Notes under the pieces: model-generated | Databases searched by the model: none | What the model was told of the DNA's origin: nothing | Seen by the model: only the letters and a program-made list of their open reading frames with translations | Translations under genes and position numbers: made by a program | In this document: one piece after another, positions 41,833 through 50,640 of the stretch | Position numbering within the stretch: the first letter of the stretch is position 1 | Layout of the letters: every line of letters begins with the position of its first letter | DNA from: Halorhabdus tiamatea SARL4B | GTDB lineage: Archaea > Halobacteriota > Halobacteria > Halobacteriales > Haloarculaceae | NCBI RefSeq assembly: GCF_000470655.1 | Contig: NC_021921.1 | Location: 2,604,001 to 2,668,000, forward strand | Direction of reading: 5' to 3' | DNA: 64,000 nt

Positions 41833-44246
41833 TGGGCTTCACCCCGCTGACGCATCGCGATCATGGTGATGATCGAGAGCGCGGCCATCGCGATCACGGA
41901 GATCTCCCCCATCGTGTCGAAGGCACGGAAGTCGACGAGGATGACGTTCACGATGTTGCTCCCGCCACCCCAGTCGAGTAGCGTCTGGCCGTGTTCTGCC
42001 GGGATGCCACCACGTTCGAGGAAATATTCGTAGATCGGTTGGCCCGGCGTTGCGGCCGTCGAGACGAGCACCGTCAGGAAGACAGTCACGCCGACGACTC
42101 CCGAGATGAGACTGTCCGTGAGGATCTGTCGGCGCTTCAGATCGCCGTAGAACTCCGGCAGCTTGTTCAACACGAGCAGGAACAACACGAGCACGAGCGT
42201 CTCGATGACCAGTTGGGTCAACGCCAGGTCCGGCGCGTTCGCCAGGATGTAGAAGATGGCGACCATGAACCCGAGGATCGACAGCGTCAGCACGCCGGCG
42301 ACGTGGGAGGGCGCACTCGTCACGGCCAGGGCCGCCACCACGGCGACCCCCAGCACGATGATGATCGGGACAGCCAGCGTGATCGAGGAGAGTGCCGGCA
42401 GGACGACCCCGGCAGCGACGTACCCACCGATCGTCAGTGCGGCGACGCCGACCAGCAGCCAGATCGCGTACGTTCGAATTCGACCGGTATGCAGGCGGCC
42501 GGCGACGACTCTCGTCCGGTCGAACCAGTCCATGATCCCGTCGTAGTACCAGTTCGGCGACAGCGGCTCGATCGACGCCAGCCGATCGACGACGGCCGCG
42601 AGGCGATCGTAGTAGGGATAGGCGACCGCGCCGACCCCGATCGTGATCGCGCTCATCCCCGCCGCCGGCGTGACTGACGTGGGGAGATGGTACCCGAAGT
42701 GCGGTTCGGAAGCCCCCGCCCCCTCGAGGATTCGGTTGATGAACGCCTCGAATCCACCGAGCGGGCCGAACTGAACGCCGGTCGTCGAAACGATACCGCC
42801 GAGGCCGATCAGGCCCGCCAGCGTGGCGAGGATAACCGGCGGCGCGAGCATCGGCAGGGGCGGCGAGTGGACGTTTTCGAGTGCGTCCGGTCGGTCGCCG
42901 AAGAACAGCGAGAGGAACTTGATCGAATAGAGGAACGTAAAGACACTCCCGAAGACCGCGACGGCCGGGAGGATCCACCACAGCCCACCGGCGTGCTCGG
43001 CGGCGTGGAAGGTCGCTTCGAAGAGCAGCTCTTTCGAGTAGAAACCGTTGAACGGCGGGATCCCGGCCATCCCCAGGGCAGCCACGACGGCAACGGCGGC
43101 GGTGATCGGCAGATCGCGCCAGAGCCCGCCGAGATCCGAGAGTAGACGACTGCCGGCCTCGTGAGCGACGATCCCTGCGACGAGGAACAGTGCCGCCTTG
43201 AACAGCGCGTGATTCAGGATGTGGAACGCCCCGGTCTCCGCGCCGTAGATCGACTGCAAGCCGAACCCGGCGACGATGAGTCCGAGGTGGGAAGCCGTCG
43301 AATACGCGAGCAGTTCCTTGATGTCGTCGGCCTTGATCGCGAGCATCGCCCCGACGGTCATCGTCAGGAGACCGAGACCGGCAAACAGGAGCTCCCACTC
43401 GGCCGAACCCAGCAGCGGCCGGAACCGGCCGACGAGGTACACGCCGGCTTTGACCATCGTCGCCGAGTGGAGAAACGCCGAGACCGGCGTCGGGGCCTCC
43501 ATGGCGTTGGGCAGCCAGATGTGAAGCGGCACCTGTGCGGACTTGGCCGCCGCACCGACCGCGAGCAGCCCCAGCACGGGCACGAATAGCCCCGCCGACC
43601 GAAGCCCCTCACGCATCGCCTCGGCGTTCGCGATCATCGACTCCTCGCCGCCGACCAGCCGGAACGAGGCCGTGCCCATGACGTCGGCCGAAACTGTCTG
43701 CAAGAGGAGGAACGCGATCAGCAGGAACAGCCCGCCGGCGACGGTGATGATCATCGCCTTCCGGGCGGCGTATTGGGAGTCCGGATCGTCCTGGTAGTGA
43801 CCGATGAGGACGAACGACGAGACGCTCGTGAGTTCCCAGAAGACGAACAGCGCGAGCAGGTCGGCGGCGAAGGCGACCCCGAGCATCGCGCCCATGAACA
43901 CGAGCAGCGTGGTGTAGAACTTCGCTTTCCCCGGTTCGTCGTGCATATACCCGCCCGAATAGGTGAAAATCAGGATACCGATCCCGCTGACGACGAACCC
44001 GAGCAACAGTGAGAGTCCGTCGACGTACAGGGCGAGCGAGACATCCAGCGATGGGATCCACGGTATCGAGACGACCCCCTCGGTTCCGTACTGGGTGCCG
44101 ATGAGGCCGAAGGCGACCGCCGCGACCGCCGCGCCGAAGTAGGCGACGCGATCGCCGATCAGGCGATAGACCAGCGGCGCGACCGCAGCAGCCAGAAACG
44201 GCACCAAAAGCACGACGAGGAGGACGCTCTGACTCGGTGATTGCAC
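41829..44246 (-). CDS. mnhA: Mrp-type Na+/H+ antiporter subunit A (MrpA, with MrpB-like C-terminal region)
   Basis: The 805-residue protein is the large subunit. Residues ~1-500 are a NuoL-like pump domain (VFWELTSVSSFVLIGHY, KSAQVPLHIWLPNAMEAPTPVSAFLHSATMVKAGVYL). The C-terminal ~200 residues contain a domain of MnhB/hydrogenase-4 type (LVIETLVLVLFLLVLNKLPEF, NVILVDFRAFDTMGEISVIAMAAL). It is first in the operon. Confidence 0.93.
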   Translation of the reverse strand: MQSPSQSVLLVVLLVPFLAAAVAPLVYRLIGDRVAYFGAAVAAVAFGLIGTQYGTEGVVSIPWIPSLDVSLALYVDGLSLLLGFVVSGIGILIFTYSGGYMHDEPGKAKFYTTLLVFMGAMLGVAFAADLLALFVFWELTSVSSFVLIGHYQDDPDSQYAARKAMIITVAGGLFLLIAFLLLQTVSADVMGTASFRLVGGEESMIANAEAMREGLRSAGLFVPVLGLLAVGAAAKSAQVPLHIWLPNAMEAPTPVSAFLHSATMVKAGVYLVGRFRPLLGSAEWELLFAGLGLLTMTVGAMLAIKADDIKELLAYSTASHLGLIVAGFGLQSIYGAETGAFHILNHALFKAALFLVAGIVAHEAGSRLLSDLGGLWRDLPITAAVAVVAALGMAGIPPFNGFYSKELLFEATFHAAEHAGGLWWILPAVAVFGSVFTFLYSIKFLSLFFGDRPDALENVHSPPLPMLAPPVILATLAGLIGLGGIVSTTGVQFGPLGGFEAFINRILEGAGASEPHFGYHLPTSVTPAAGMSAITIGVGAVAYPYYDRLAAVVDRLASIEPLSPNWYYDGIMDWFDRTRVVAGRLHTGRIRTYAIWLLVGVAALTIGGYVAAGVVLPALSSITLAVPIIIVLGVAVVAALAVTSAPSHVAGVLTLSILGFMVAIFYILANAPDLALTQLVIETLVLVLFLLVLNKLPEFYGDLKRRQILTDSLISGVVGVTVFLTVLVSTAATPGQPIYEYFLERGGIPAEHGQTLLDWGGGSNIVNVILVDFRAFDTMGEISVIAMAALSIITMIAMRQRGEAQ

Positions 44247-44271
44247 ACCTCAAATTACCCGGGAGGGGCGA

Positions 44272-44280
44272 CTTAATCCT
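44272..44280 (-). promoter_or_regulatory. TATA-like box of the mrp operon
   Basis: GGATTAAGT on the minus strand is centred about 30 bases before mnhA ATG 44246. Confidence 0.45.
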
Positions 44281-44438
44281 TCTCAAATCCCCCGATTTTG
44301 TCATTCGATGCGATGACCATCACGAAGGGCGTCAGTGCCGGTCACGTCCGCAACACTCGGTTTCGGATCTGCTCGATTCGGACGGTCAGCACCGTTCGAT
44401 AATCGGCTGAGAGGCCATCGGCTGGTCGATTACGTGCA

Positions 44439-44450
44439 GCTTTTAATTAC
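44439..44450 (+). promoter_or_regulatory. TATA-like box of hpt
   Basis: GCTTTTAATTAC is centred about 25 bases before ATG 44469. Confidence 0.5.
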
Positions 44451-44468
44451 GGGGGCAGTACCGCCGGC

Positions 44469-45038
44469 ATGGATCGGCTCAAACAGTCGTTGCTCGACGC
44501 TCCAGTTATCGAGAAAGAGGAGTACCAGTACTTCGTCCATCCGATCAGCGACGGCGTCCCGATGCTCCGTCCCGAACTTCTCCGGGAGATCGTGATTCGG
44601 ATTATCCGGAAGGCTGAACTCGAAGACGTCGACAAAATCGTTACCCCCGCGGCGATGGGGATTCACATCTCGACTGCCGTCTCGCTGATGACCGATATCC
44701 CACTGGTAGTCGTTCGCAAGCGTCAGTACGGACTCGAAGGCGAAGTCTCCCTCCAGCAGGTCACCGGCTACTCCGAGAGCGAGATGTACGTCAACGACGT
44801 CTACGAGGGGGACAAGGTGCTCGTTCTCGACGACGTACTCTCGACTGGCGGGACGCTCGCTGGGATCACGGGTGCCCTCGAAGAGATCGGCGCGGAGATC
44901 GTCGACATCGTCGCAGTCATCAAGAAGGTCGGCGGTGAGAACAAGATCGACGACTCCGACTTCGACGTCAAGACGCTGATCAACGTCGACGTCGAGGACA
45001 TGGAAGTCGTCATCGTCGACGAACAGGGCGACGGCTAG
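44469..45038 (+). CDS. hpt: Hypoxanthine/guanine phosphoribosyltransferase
   Basis: The 189-residue protein has the PRPP-binding loop [16 protein letters not shown] and the haloarchaeal-type N-terminus [31 protein letters not shown]. It salvages purine bases; adenine specificity cannot be excluded from sequence alone. A structured repeat begins 5 bases after the stop. Confidence 0.85.
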   Translation: MDRLKQSLLDAPVIEKEEYQYFVHPISDGVPMLRPELLREIVIRIIRKAELEDVDKIVTPAAMGIHISTAVSLMTDIPLVVVRKRQYGLEGEVSLQQVTGYSESEMYVNDVYEGDKVLVLDDVLSTGGTLAGITGALEEIGAEIVDIVAVIKKVGGENKIDDSDFDVKTLINVDVEDMEVVIVDEQGDG

Positions 45039-45043
45039 GACCA

Positions 45044-45157
45044 CCACCTTTTTCATCGTCAGGTCGCCTTCGGCGACCTCTCCTTGAAAAAGCTGGACCA
45101 AAAATATCTCGGCGCTCACTTCGTTCACGCCGAGTGAAACGGCTCGCTTCGCTCGCC
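45044..45157 (+). repeat. Post-stop structured non-coding module, copy 2 (after hpt)
   Basis: It reads CCACCTTTTT, hairpin AGGTCGCC-TTC-GGCGACCT, core AAAAAGCTGGACCAAAAA, second hairpin CTCGGCG...CGCCGAG, then GAGTGAAACGGCTCGC. Boxes and order match copy 1 after menB (13421-13619), but the hairpins differ in sequence and length. Confidence 0.75.
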
Positions 45158-45193
45158 GTACCGCTGTGTCATTGACCGCTCACCGCTGCTCGA

Positions 45194-45604
45194 TCACAGA
45201 TCCGTCTCGATCACGTAGCCCCACTTTTCGAAGTCCTGGCTCTCGTAGTACTCGTGGACTGCTCGGTTGTCCAGCGGTGACGCCAGCGCGACACTCTCAC
45301 AGTCCTGCTTGACGGCCCACGACTCGACGTGTTCGAGCAGCGCTCTCCCGATGCCCTCCCCGCGTCGTGGCTCGTCGACGACGAAATCGTACAGCCAGGC
45401 GTGGCGCTGATGATGGAGGAAGTCGTCGATCCGGACGCCGGCCACGCCCAGGAGCGTGCTGTCCTCGGACGCGCCAAACAGGTGGTAATCGTCTTCAGCC
45501 GTCCACGTCCGGATTTCCCCGCGCTTGCGATCCGTCCAGAGTTGCTTGAGGATGGGGATCGCTTCTTCGCGGTCCGATTCGTCGATCAGTTCCAGGATTT
45601 CCAT
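45194..45604 (-). CDS. GNAT N-acetyltransferase
   Basis: The 136-residue protein contains the acetyl-CoA loop VVDEPRRGEGIGRALLEHVESWA and a C-terminal YYESQDFEKWGYV, typical of single-domain GNAT enzymes. Substrate unknown. Confidence 0.87.
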   Translation of the reverse strand: MEILELIDESDREEAIPILKQLWTDRKRGEIRTWTAEDDYHLFGASEDSTLLGVAGVRIDDFLHHQRHAWLYDFVVDEPRRGEGIGRALLEHVESWAVKQDCESVALASPLDNRAVHEYYESQDFEKWGYVIETDL

Positions 45605-45658
45605 CGACCACAGACCGTCTGCGAAGGAAAATAAAACCGACGGTCACGCCACCTTCGA

Positions 45659-46045
45659 CTATCCCTTCTTGAAGCCGACCAGGAAACCACCGGTGAACCC
45701 AGCACCGACCGGAATCGTCGAGAGAACACTCATTACCCACGACGGGGGCTGGGCGGCTGCAGCGCCACCGGCTGTCGAGTTGTTGGCCACCCCGGTCGCG
45801 TTGGTCGCGATACCGGTCGCGTTGTCCGCAGCACCCGAGATCGCGTCCCAGTTGACTTCCAGGATGCCTCTCGTCTCTAAGAACTTGAACAGCGCAAGTT
45901 CCAGTCCGATAATGATCGCGATGAGTTTCGCGACTTTCTTGGCTGCGAACCCGATGACGCCACCGATAACTGCACCACCACCTACCTCGAGCCCGAGCTG
46001 TTGTGGATTGTCCAGCCCGAGTTGTAGCGGATTGAACTCTACCAT
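45659..46045 (-). CDS. FUN14-like membrane protein
   Basis: The 128-residue protein is glycine-rich and has hydrophobic segments GGGAVIGGVIGFAAKKVAKLIAIIIGLELALFKFLETRG and VPVGAGFTGGFLVGFKKG-like C-terminus, the FUN14 pattern. An A/N/T-rich stretch (about residues 70-100) separates them. Function in archaea unknown. Confidence 0.8.
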   Translation of the reverse strand: MVEFNPLQLGLDNPQQLGLEVGGGAVIGGVIGFAAKKVAKLIAIIIGLELALFKFLETRGILEVNWDAISGAADNATGIATNATGVANNSTAGGAAAAQPPSWVMSVLSTIPVGAGFTGGFLVGFKKG

Positions 46046-46096
46046 ACGCGATGGGTCACAGCCGTTAGTTAAGGCTCTTGTGGGAGGCCGTCCAGC

Positions 46097-47083
46097 TTAC
46101 GCTACCTGCTGGCTACCGGCCGATTTAGCCTCGAGGAGTTCCTTGTAGCGGTTGCGGATCGTGACCTCCGAGATGTTCGCGACCTCCGAGACTTCGCCCT
46201 GCGTGATCCGCTCGTTGCTGAGGAGCGCGGCCGCGTAGATCGCGGCGGCGGCGATTCCGACGGGGCTCTTCCCGCTGAGAACGCCCTCTTTCCGCGCTGA
46301 CTCGATCAGTTCGCGGGCCTGCCGGGAGACCTCCTCGCTCAGGTCCAGATCGGAGACGAACCGCGGGACGTAGCTCTCGGGGTCGGCCGGCTTGACTTCG
46401 AGGTTGAGCTCTCGGACGACGTATCGATACGTCCGCGTGAGTTCCATCCGGTCAATCCGGGAGACACGTTCGATCTCGTCTAAGCTGCGTGGGTTGCCGG
46501 CCTGCCGTGCGGCAGCGTATAGCGACGCGGTGGCGACACCTTCGATGGAGCGCCCCGGCAGGAGGTCCTCGTCGAGGGCGCGGCGATAGATGACGCTTGC
46601 TGTCTCGCGGACGTTCTCGGGCAGCCCGAGCGCACTCGCCATCCGGTCGATCTCGCCTAAGGCCTGCTTGAGGTTGCGTTCCTTCGAATCGCGCGTGCGG
46701 AATCGCTCGTTCCAGGTGCGCAAGCGCTGCATCTTCTCGCGCTGACGGCTGGACAGCGAGTTGCCGTAGGCGTCCTTGTTCTGCCAGCCGATGTTCGTCG
46801 AGAGGCCCTTGTCGTGCATCATGTTCGTCGTCGGTGCACCGACGCGGGACTTCTTGTCTTTTTCCGCGGAATCGAAGGCTCGCCACTCTGGGCCGGGGTC
46901 GATCTCGTCTTCCTCGACGACGAGTCCGCACTCCGAACACACGGTCTCGCCGCGTTCCGAGTCCGTTACCAGGTCGCCGCCACACTCCGGACAGACTTCC
47001 GTCTCGTCGTGGTCGAACTGTTCGTCCGCGGTGCGTTCGCCAGTCTGCTCTGCCGTTCGAGATTGTATTGTGGATTCACTCAT
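46097..47083 (-). CDS. tfb: Transcription initiation factor TFB
   Basis: The 328-residue protein bridges TBP and RNA polymerase. It has the zinc ribbon CPECGGDLVTDSERGETVCSECG, a B-finger/linker (RVGAPTTNMMHDKGLSTNIGWQNKDA) and two cyclin folds, ending in a helix-turn-helix (ITQGEVSEVANISEVTIRNRYKELLE). Haloarchaea carry several TFBs, so which one this is cannot be said. Start 47083 follows a TATA-like AATATTAAAG and gives the usual N-terminus. Confidence 0.95.
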   Translation of the reverse strand: MSESTIQSRTAEQTGERTADEQFDHDETEVCPECGGDLVTDSERGETVCSECGLVVEEDEIDPGPEWRAFDSAEKDKKSRVGAPTTNMMHDKGLSTNIGWQNKDAYGNSLSSRQREKMQRLRTWNERFRTRDSKERNLKQALGEIDRMASALGLPENVRETASVIYRRALDEDLLPGRSIEGVATASLYAAARQAGNPRSLDEIERVSRIDRMELTRTYRYVVRELNLEVKPADPESYVPRFVSDLDLSEEVSRQARELIESARKEGVLSGKSPVGIAAAAIYAAALLSNERITQGEVSEVANISEVTIRNRYKELLEAKSAGSQQVA

Positions 47084-47112
47084 GATGAGGGATGGTCGGG
47101 CACCAGCGAGAG

Positions 47113-47126
47113 ACAAATATTAAAGC
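47113..47126 (-). promoter_or_regulatory. TATA box of tfb
   Basis: GCTTTAATATTTGT on the minus strand lies 30-43 bases before ATG 47083, allowing a leader of about 10 bases. Confidence 0.5.
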
Positions 47127-47247
47127 GCTGATTTACCCTTCGTGAGATGAAGTAAGTGTCGAGAGTATTTAAACATTTGCCCAATGCTTATAACTATGCG
47201 GTTCCATGGCACTCGTTTCCATAGTTCTCGATCATTCAGAGATTGAC

Positions 47248-47532
47248 TCACACCGTAAAGAGGTGTCCCTCCTGGGGAACGTCGAAGAGTCCAATCCGCG
47301 CGCCGGCGTCGAGCCAGGCGTGGCCATAGGAGAAGGCCGCGAGGGCGTTGACGAGGTCGTCCTCGGCCCGGAAGTGGCGGCCGTCTTCGAGGTACGATCG
47401 AGCCATTTCTCGGAACTCCGCGGCAGCGTCTCCGAGCGGCGTTCCCTCAGGTGGTCGGACCGTCGCCGTTTCGAGAGCTTCGCTCAACAGTCGCTCGTAG
47501 CGGTCGGTCTTCTCGGCGAGATCGGCTGGCAT
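47248..47532 (-). CDS. DUF357 family protein
   Basis: The 94-residue helical protein contains EMARSYLEDGRHFRAEDDLVNALAAFSYGHAWLDAGARIGLF, the conserved core of archaeal DUF357. It lies 53 bases downstream of the AMMECR1 gene on the same strand. Function unknown. Confidence 0.82.
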   Translation of the reverse strand: MPADLAEKTDRYERLLSEALETATVRPPEGTPLGDAAAEFREMARSYLEDGRHFRAEDDLVNALAAFSYGHAWLDAGARIGLFDVPQEGHLFTV

Positions 47533-47585
47533 GGAGCAGTGTTCGCCCGGTCGGTTCCTCAGTCTGTCGGCTCCCCGCAGCTGGC

Positions 47586-48224
47586 TCAGTCCGAGGGCTC
47601 GGTTTCAGACTCGACGCCCGTATAATCATCGACAGTAATCCGTCCGTGAGGCGACTCCTCGGCAAACACCTGTGCGGAGAAGCGCTTGACGGTCGTTTCC
47701 GCCTGCTTCCAGGCGTCCGGCGGCAGTCCAGCCTTTCGAGCGGTTTCCCCGAGGAACTGCTCGGCCGTCCACTCCCGATCCGCGGCGACCTGGGGGAGCA
47801 GGAGTCCGCTCTGTCGCCCCCTCGTGAGGATCAAGCCGTCGCGACCCACGACGATGTCCCCCGGGCCGACGCCCGAAAGGGATTCCGGCGGCGTCAACAC
47901 ACTCATTGAGACGGTGATCGAATCGAGTTCGTCCGGCGAGACTGGCGGGAACCGTGGGTCTCCCGTCGCCGCTTCAGTCGCTGCGGCTTCGAGAGCGTCC
48001 GAAAGCGGTTGGTCGGGCAGCGGACGGCCAATACAGCCCCGCAACTCGCCGTCCGTCTTCAGCGTGACGAACGCGCCACGCTCCTCGCCGAGAACCGATA
48101 GCTCGGGGGTCTCTGGTGGCGACTCGTCAGTTACGATAGCCTCGACGACCGCCCGGGCGTATGCAAGGAGTCGCTTCCCAGTTTCGCTGTCGAGACCGGG
48201 GTAGTTCTCGCCCGTAGTCATCAA
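47586..48224 (-). CDS. AMMECR1-domain protein (TIGR00296 type)
   Basis: The 212-residue protein has the AMMECR1 signature GAFVTLKTDGELRGCIGRPLPDQPLSDAL, then ATGDPRFPPVSPDELDSITVSMSVLTPPE and VVGRDGLILTRGRQSGLLLPQVA. The conserved LRGCIG is intact. The family is universal in archaea without a known reaction. The second ATG (48221) may be the real start. Confidence 0.9.
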   Translation of the reverse strand: MMTTGENYPGLDSETGKRLLAYARAVVEAIVTDESPPETPELSVLGEERGAFVTLKTDGELRGCIGRPLPDQPLSDALEAAATEAATGDPRFPPVSPDELDSITVSMSVLTPPESLSGVGPGDIVVGRDGLILTRGRQSGLLLPQVAADREWTAEQFLGETARKAGLPPDAWKQAETTVKRFSAQVFAEESPHGRITVDDYTGVESETEPSD

Positions 48225-48323
48225 CAGAACTGTGGGAGTCGAATGCCCTACGCTACGTCCCCAAACATCGTGGGCCTTTAGGCAGGGCGAGGCCGGCTGA
48301 CAGAGTCCACCTCGCCGAAGACG

Positions 48324-50075
48324 TCAGCCGGACCACTCGGCGTCCGAGAGCGTCCGCTGGACGGCCTGCTCGCCGACAGCGGCGGCGAGCGTCTCGAACC
48401 CGCCACGCTCGCGCCGGTCGTCGGCGTCGGCCACGAGTCGCGAAACGATGAACTCCGGCGTCGAGCGCCCGACAGTCCCGAAGCGGGGCTGGTAATCGAC
48501 TTCAAGTTCGAGGTCCGTCGTCAACCCTTCGGCGAAGATGCCGTCGGTCCGGGCCGTCGCCGGCAGGGGTTCGAGGTCGTCGGCCAGGTGCGTGACGAAG
48601 ACGCCGAGCGCCGGCTGGTCGACGGTCAGCGTCACCAGTCCGTGCAGCAAATCAGCGGCGCTGCCGGGTTCGGTGATCGCTTCGAACTCGTCGACCAGCA
48701 TCAACGTTCGGCCCTCGTCGGTCAGCGGCGGGACGACCGTCCGGAGGGTCGATTCGAGCACGCCCGCGTTGAAACTCGCGTGCCGGCGGTGGAAGACGAC
48801 GGCGTCGACGACGCCGACCTCGGCGGCGTCGGCCGGCACGGGCAGTCCCATCTGTGCGAGCAACTGGACCTGCGCGAGTGTTTCGAGCAATGTCGTTTTC
48901 CCGCCACTGTTGGCCCCCGTCAGGACCGCGACGCGATCTCCCCGCGGCGGTTCGTTCCCGTCAGGCACGGACAGCGAGTGGTCGCCGATCCCGTAGGTTA
49001 CCGGCTGGACAGGGTGGTCTGCACCGACCAGTTCGAGGTTGCGGGCGTTTTCGACGGCGAGGACGCGGCCCTTGCGATACGTGGGTGCGGTGAGGTCGAA
49101 GGCGCGAGCGAACCGGGCCAGCGAGACGTCCCGCGCGATATCGTCGACGATCTCGACGGCGGCGTCGACATCCTCGCGGGCGAGTTCCAGACTGGCTTCG
49201 AGGCGCTCGCTGACGTCGGCCTCGCGTTCGGCGACGGCCTCGCGTCGGCCCGTCGCGAGGGTGCGAAGCGTCTCGGACACGAAGTCGGTCACGTCCGGCG
49301 CGTCGGCGACTATCGCCTCCCTGACGGCCCCGACGTCGACGCCGGTCTCGCCGACGACGTGATCGACGAATCGCTCGCGGAACTCCTCGCCGCCTCGGAC
49401 GCCAGCGTCGCGGATCGTGGCGATCACCGACTCGGCGTCGGCGGCCATGTCCTCGATCGCGCCGAGTTGGGTTCGGAGGTCGTCGAGACGGTCGTCGGCA
49501 CCCGTCGCGACGCCGTCCGCCTCGAGCGCGGCGAGCGCATCGGCCGCGGCGTCGAGCTGTTCGACGTCGAGGTCCGCGAGCGGCGCGAAGACACCTTCCG
49601 TGACGCCGGCCTCCCGCAGTGCCAGGGCGGTCCGAACGCCGGCGAGGTCGCCGCCCGCGACGCTGTCGTAGGCCTCGAAGGCCTCAGTGATGCTCTCCCG
49701 GGTCGCCTCGTCGAGTTCGTCCCAGACAGCCACGGCATCCATGACGGTTTCCAGTCGCGATTCCATCGCAGCCTGCGAGTCGAGGGGTGTGAGAAGGCGA
49801 ATGCTATCGGCGGCGTGGCGGGTCACGGCGTAGTCACTCGCCAGGTCGAGCACCGACTTGTACACCGACCGTGCGTCGCGGGTCGAAAGCACGTCCATCG
49901 CGCCGCCCTGGGCCCGGCGGAGGATCCGCGTCGCCCGCCCGCGGCTCAGCCCGGCCTCGGTCAGCGTTCGGAGATCGCCGGATTCGACGGCTTCGATCGC
50001 GGCTTCGACACCGATCGACTCGGCGAGGAGGTCACGGGTCTTCGGCCCGACGCCCCAGTAGTCCTCCAGATCCAT
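48324..50075 (-). CDS. MutS-like ATPase with N-terminal helix-hairpin-helix
   Basis: The 583-residue protein has a helix-hairpin-helix region at the start (DYWGVGPKTRDLLAESIGV), a long helical lever/clamp region and a C-terminal MutS-type ATPase: Walker A LTGANSGGKTTLLETLAQ, Walker B LMLVDEFEAITEPGSAAD and the trans motif VFVTHLADDL. The MutS mismatch-recognition domain (Phe-x-Glu) is not seen. It resembles archaeal MutS-related proteins closer to MutS2/MutS5 and may act in recombination rather than mismatch repair. Confidence 0.82.
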   Translation of the reverse strand: MDLEDYWGVGPKTRDLLAESIGVEAAIEAVESGDLRTLTEAGLSRGRATRILRRAQGGAMDVLSTRDARSVYKSVLDLASDYAVTRHAADSIRLLTPLDSQAAMESRLETVMDAVAVWDELDEATRESITEAFEAYDSVAGGDLAGVRTALALREAGVTEGVFAPLADLDVEQLDAAADALAALEADGVATGADDRLDDLRTQLGAIEDMAADAESVIATIRDAGVRGGEEFRERFVDHVVGETGVDVGAVREAIVADAPDVTDFVSETLRTLATGRREAVAEREADVSERLEASLELAREDVDAAVEIVDDIARDVSLARFARAFDLTAPTYRKGRVLAVENARNLELVGADHPVQPVTYGIGDHSLSVPDGNEPPRGDRVAVLTGANSGGKTTLLETLAQVQLLAQMGLPVPADAAEVGVVDAVVFHRRHASFNAGVLESTLRTVVPPLTDEGRTLMLVDEFEAITEPGSAADLLHGLVTLTVDQPALGVFVTHLADDLEPLPATARTDGIFAEGLTTDLELEVDYQPRFGTVGRSTPEFIVSRLVADADDRRERGGFETLAAAVGEQAVQRTLSDAEWSG

Positions 50076-50156
50076 GATTCCATGCTCTCCCGGGGATGCT
50101 TAAGGTGTTACTCCTTGAGGGGGCACACAACCTGATTCGACGGCACAGAGTCTAGG

Positions 50157-50408
50157 TTACACATTGTCGTCAACCCAGTTGCAGAACGCGTCAAAATCGT
50201 TCGCGCCAGCGCTCTCAGCGATCTCCTGAAGCGTTCCTGTCCGGAGTTCGCCGTCCAACGGGACGGTGACGCGTCGACGATCGTCCTCGTTCGTCGGATG
50301 TTGCTAATACAGCTGCGCGTGGTCACCGACCGTCCGACGCCACTCGAATCCGCCAGTATTGACGAGCACTTTGATGACGTCCATCCCCGAAAAGGTCCGT
50401 CGCCCCAT
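50157..50408 (-). pseudogene. hicA: HicA toxin remnant with internal stop
   Basis: Reading from ATG 50408 gives MGRRTFSGMDVIKVL...FEWRRTVGDHAQLY, then TAG (50304-50306), then QHPTNEDDRRRVTVPLDGEL and ANDFDAFCNWVDDNV to the final stop. This is the whole HicA fold, including GDHAQL for the catalytic GSH region; the TAG sits where a Trp codon (TGG) is usual. It follows the hicB remnant directly. Confidence 0.75.
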
Positions 50409-50549
50409 TTATTCGAGCACGTCCGGCGGGGTTTCGTTTCCGGTCACATTGTCGGCCGGATCGATTCCCAGTTCCCGTAACTCTTCGGTGGTCGGTTCGT
50501 GTCCGACCTCACCGGTCTGCAGTGCGATTGCTTTCGCATAAATAGTTGA
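50409..50549 (-). pseudogene. hicB: HicB antitoxin remnant, N-terminus missing
   Basis: In frame from 50549 to TAA at 50409 the sequence reads AIALQTGEVGHEPTTEELREL and ends GNETPPDVLE, the C-terminal part of haloarchaeal HicB. An in-frame TGA (50550-50552) and unrelated sequence replace the front of the gene. Its stop abuts the hicA ATG, so an original hicBA operon is clear. Confidence 0.7.
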
Positions 50550-50640
50550 TCACGCGGTGTCTTTGAGAGACACTGGAAACGGACGTGCCGCTCAGTCTCC
50601 AGCCGGCAGGATAAAATACCTCGCCTGACAACCCCGACCG

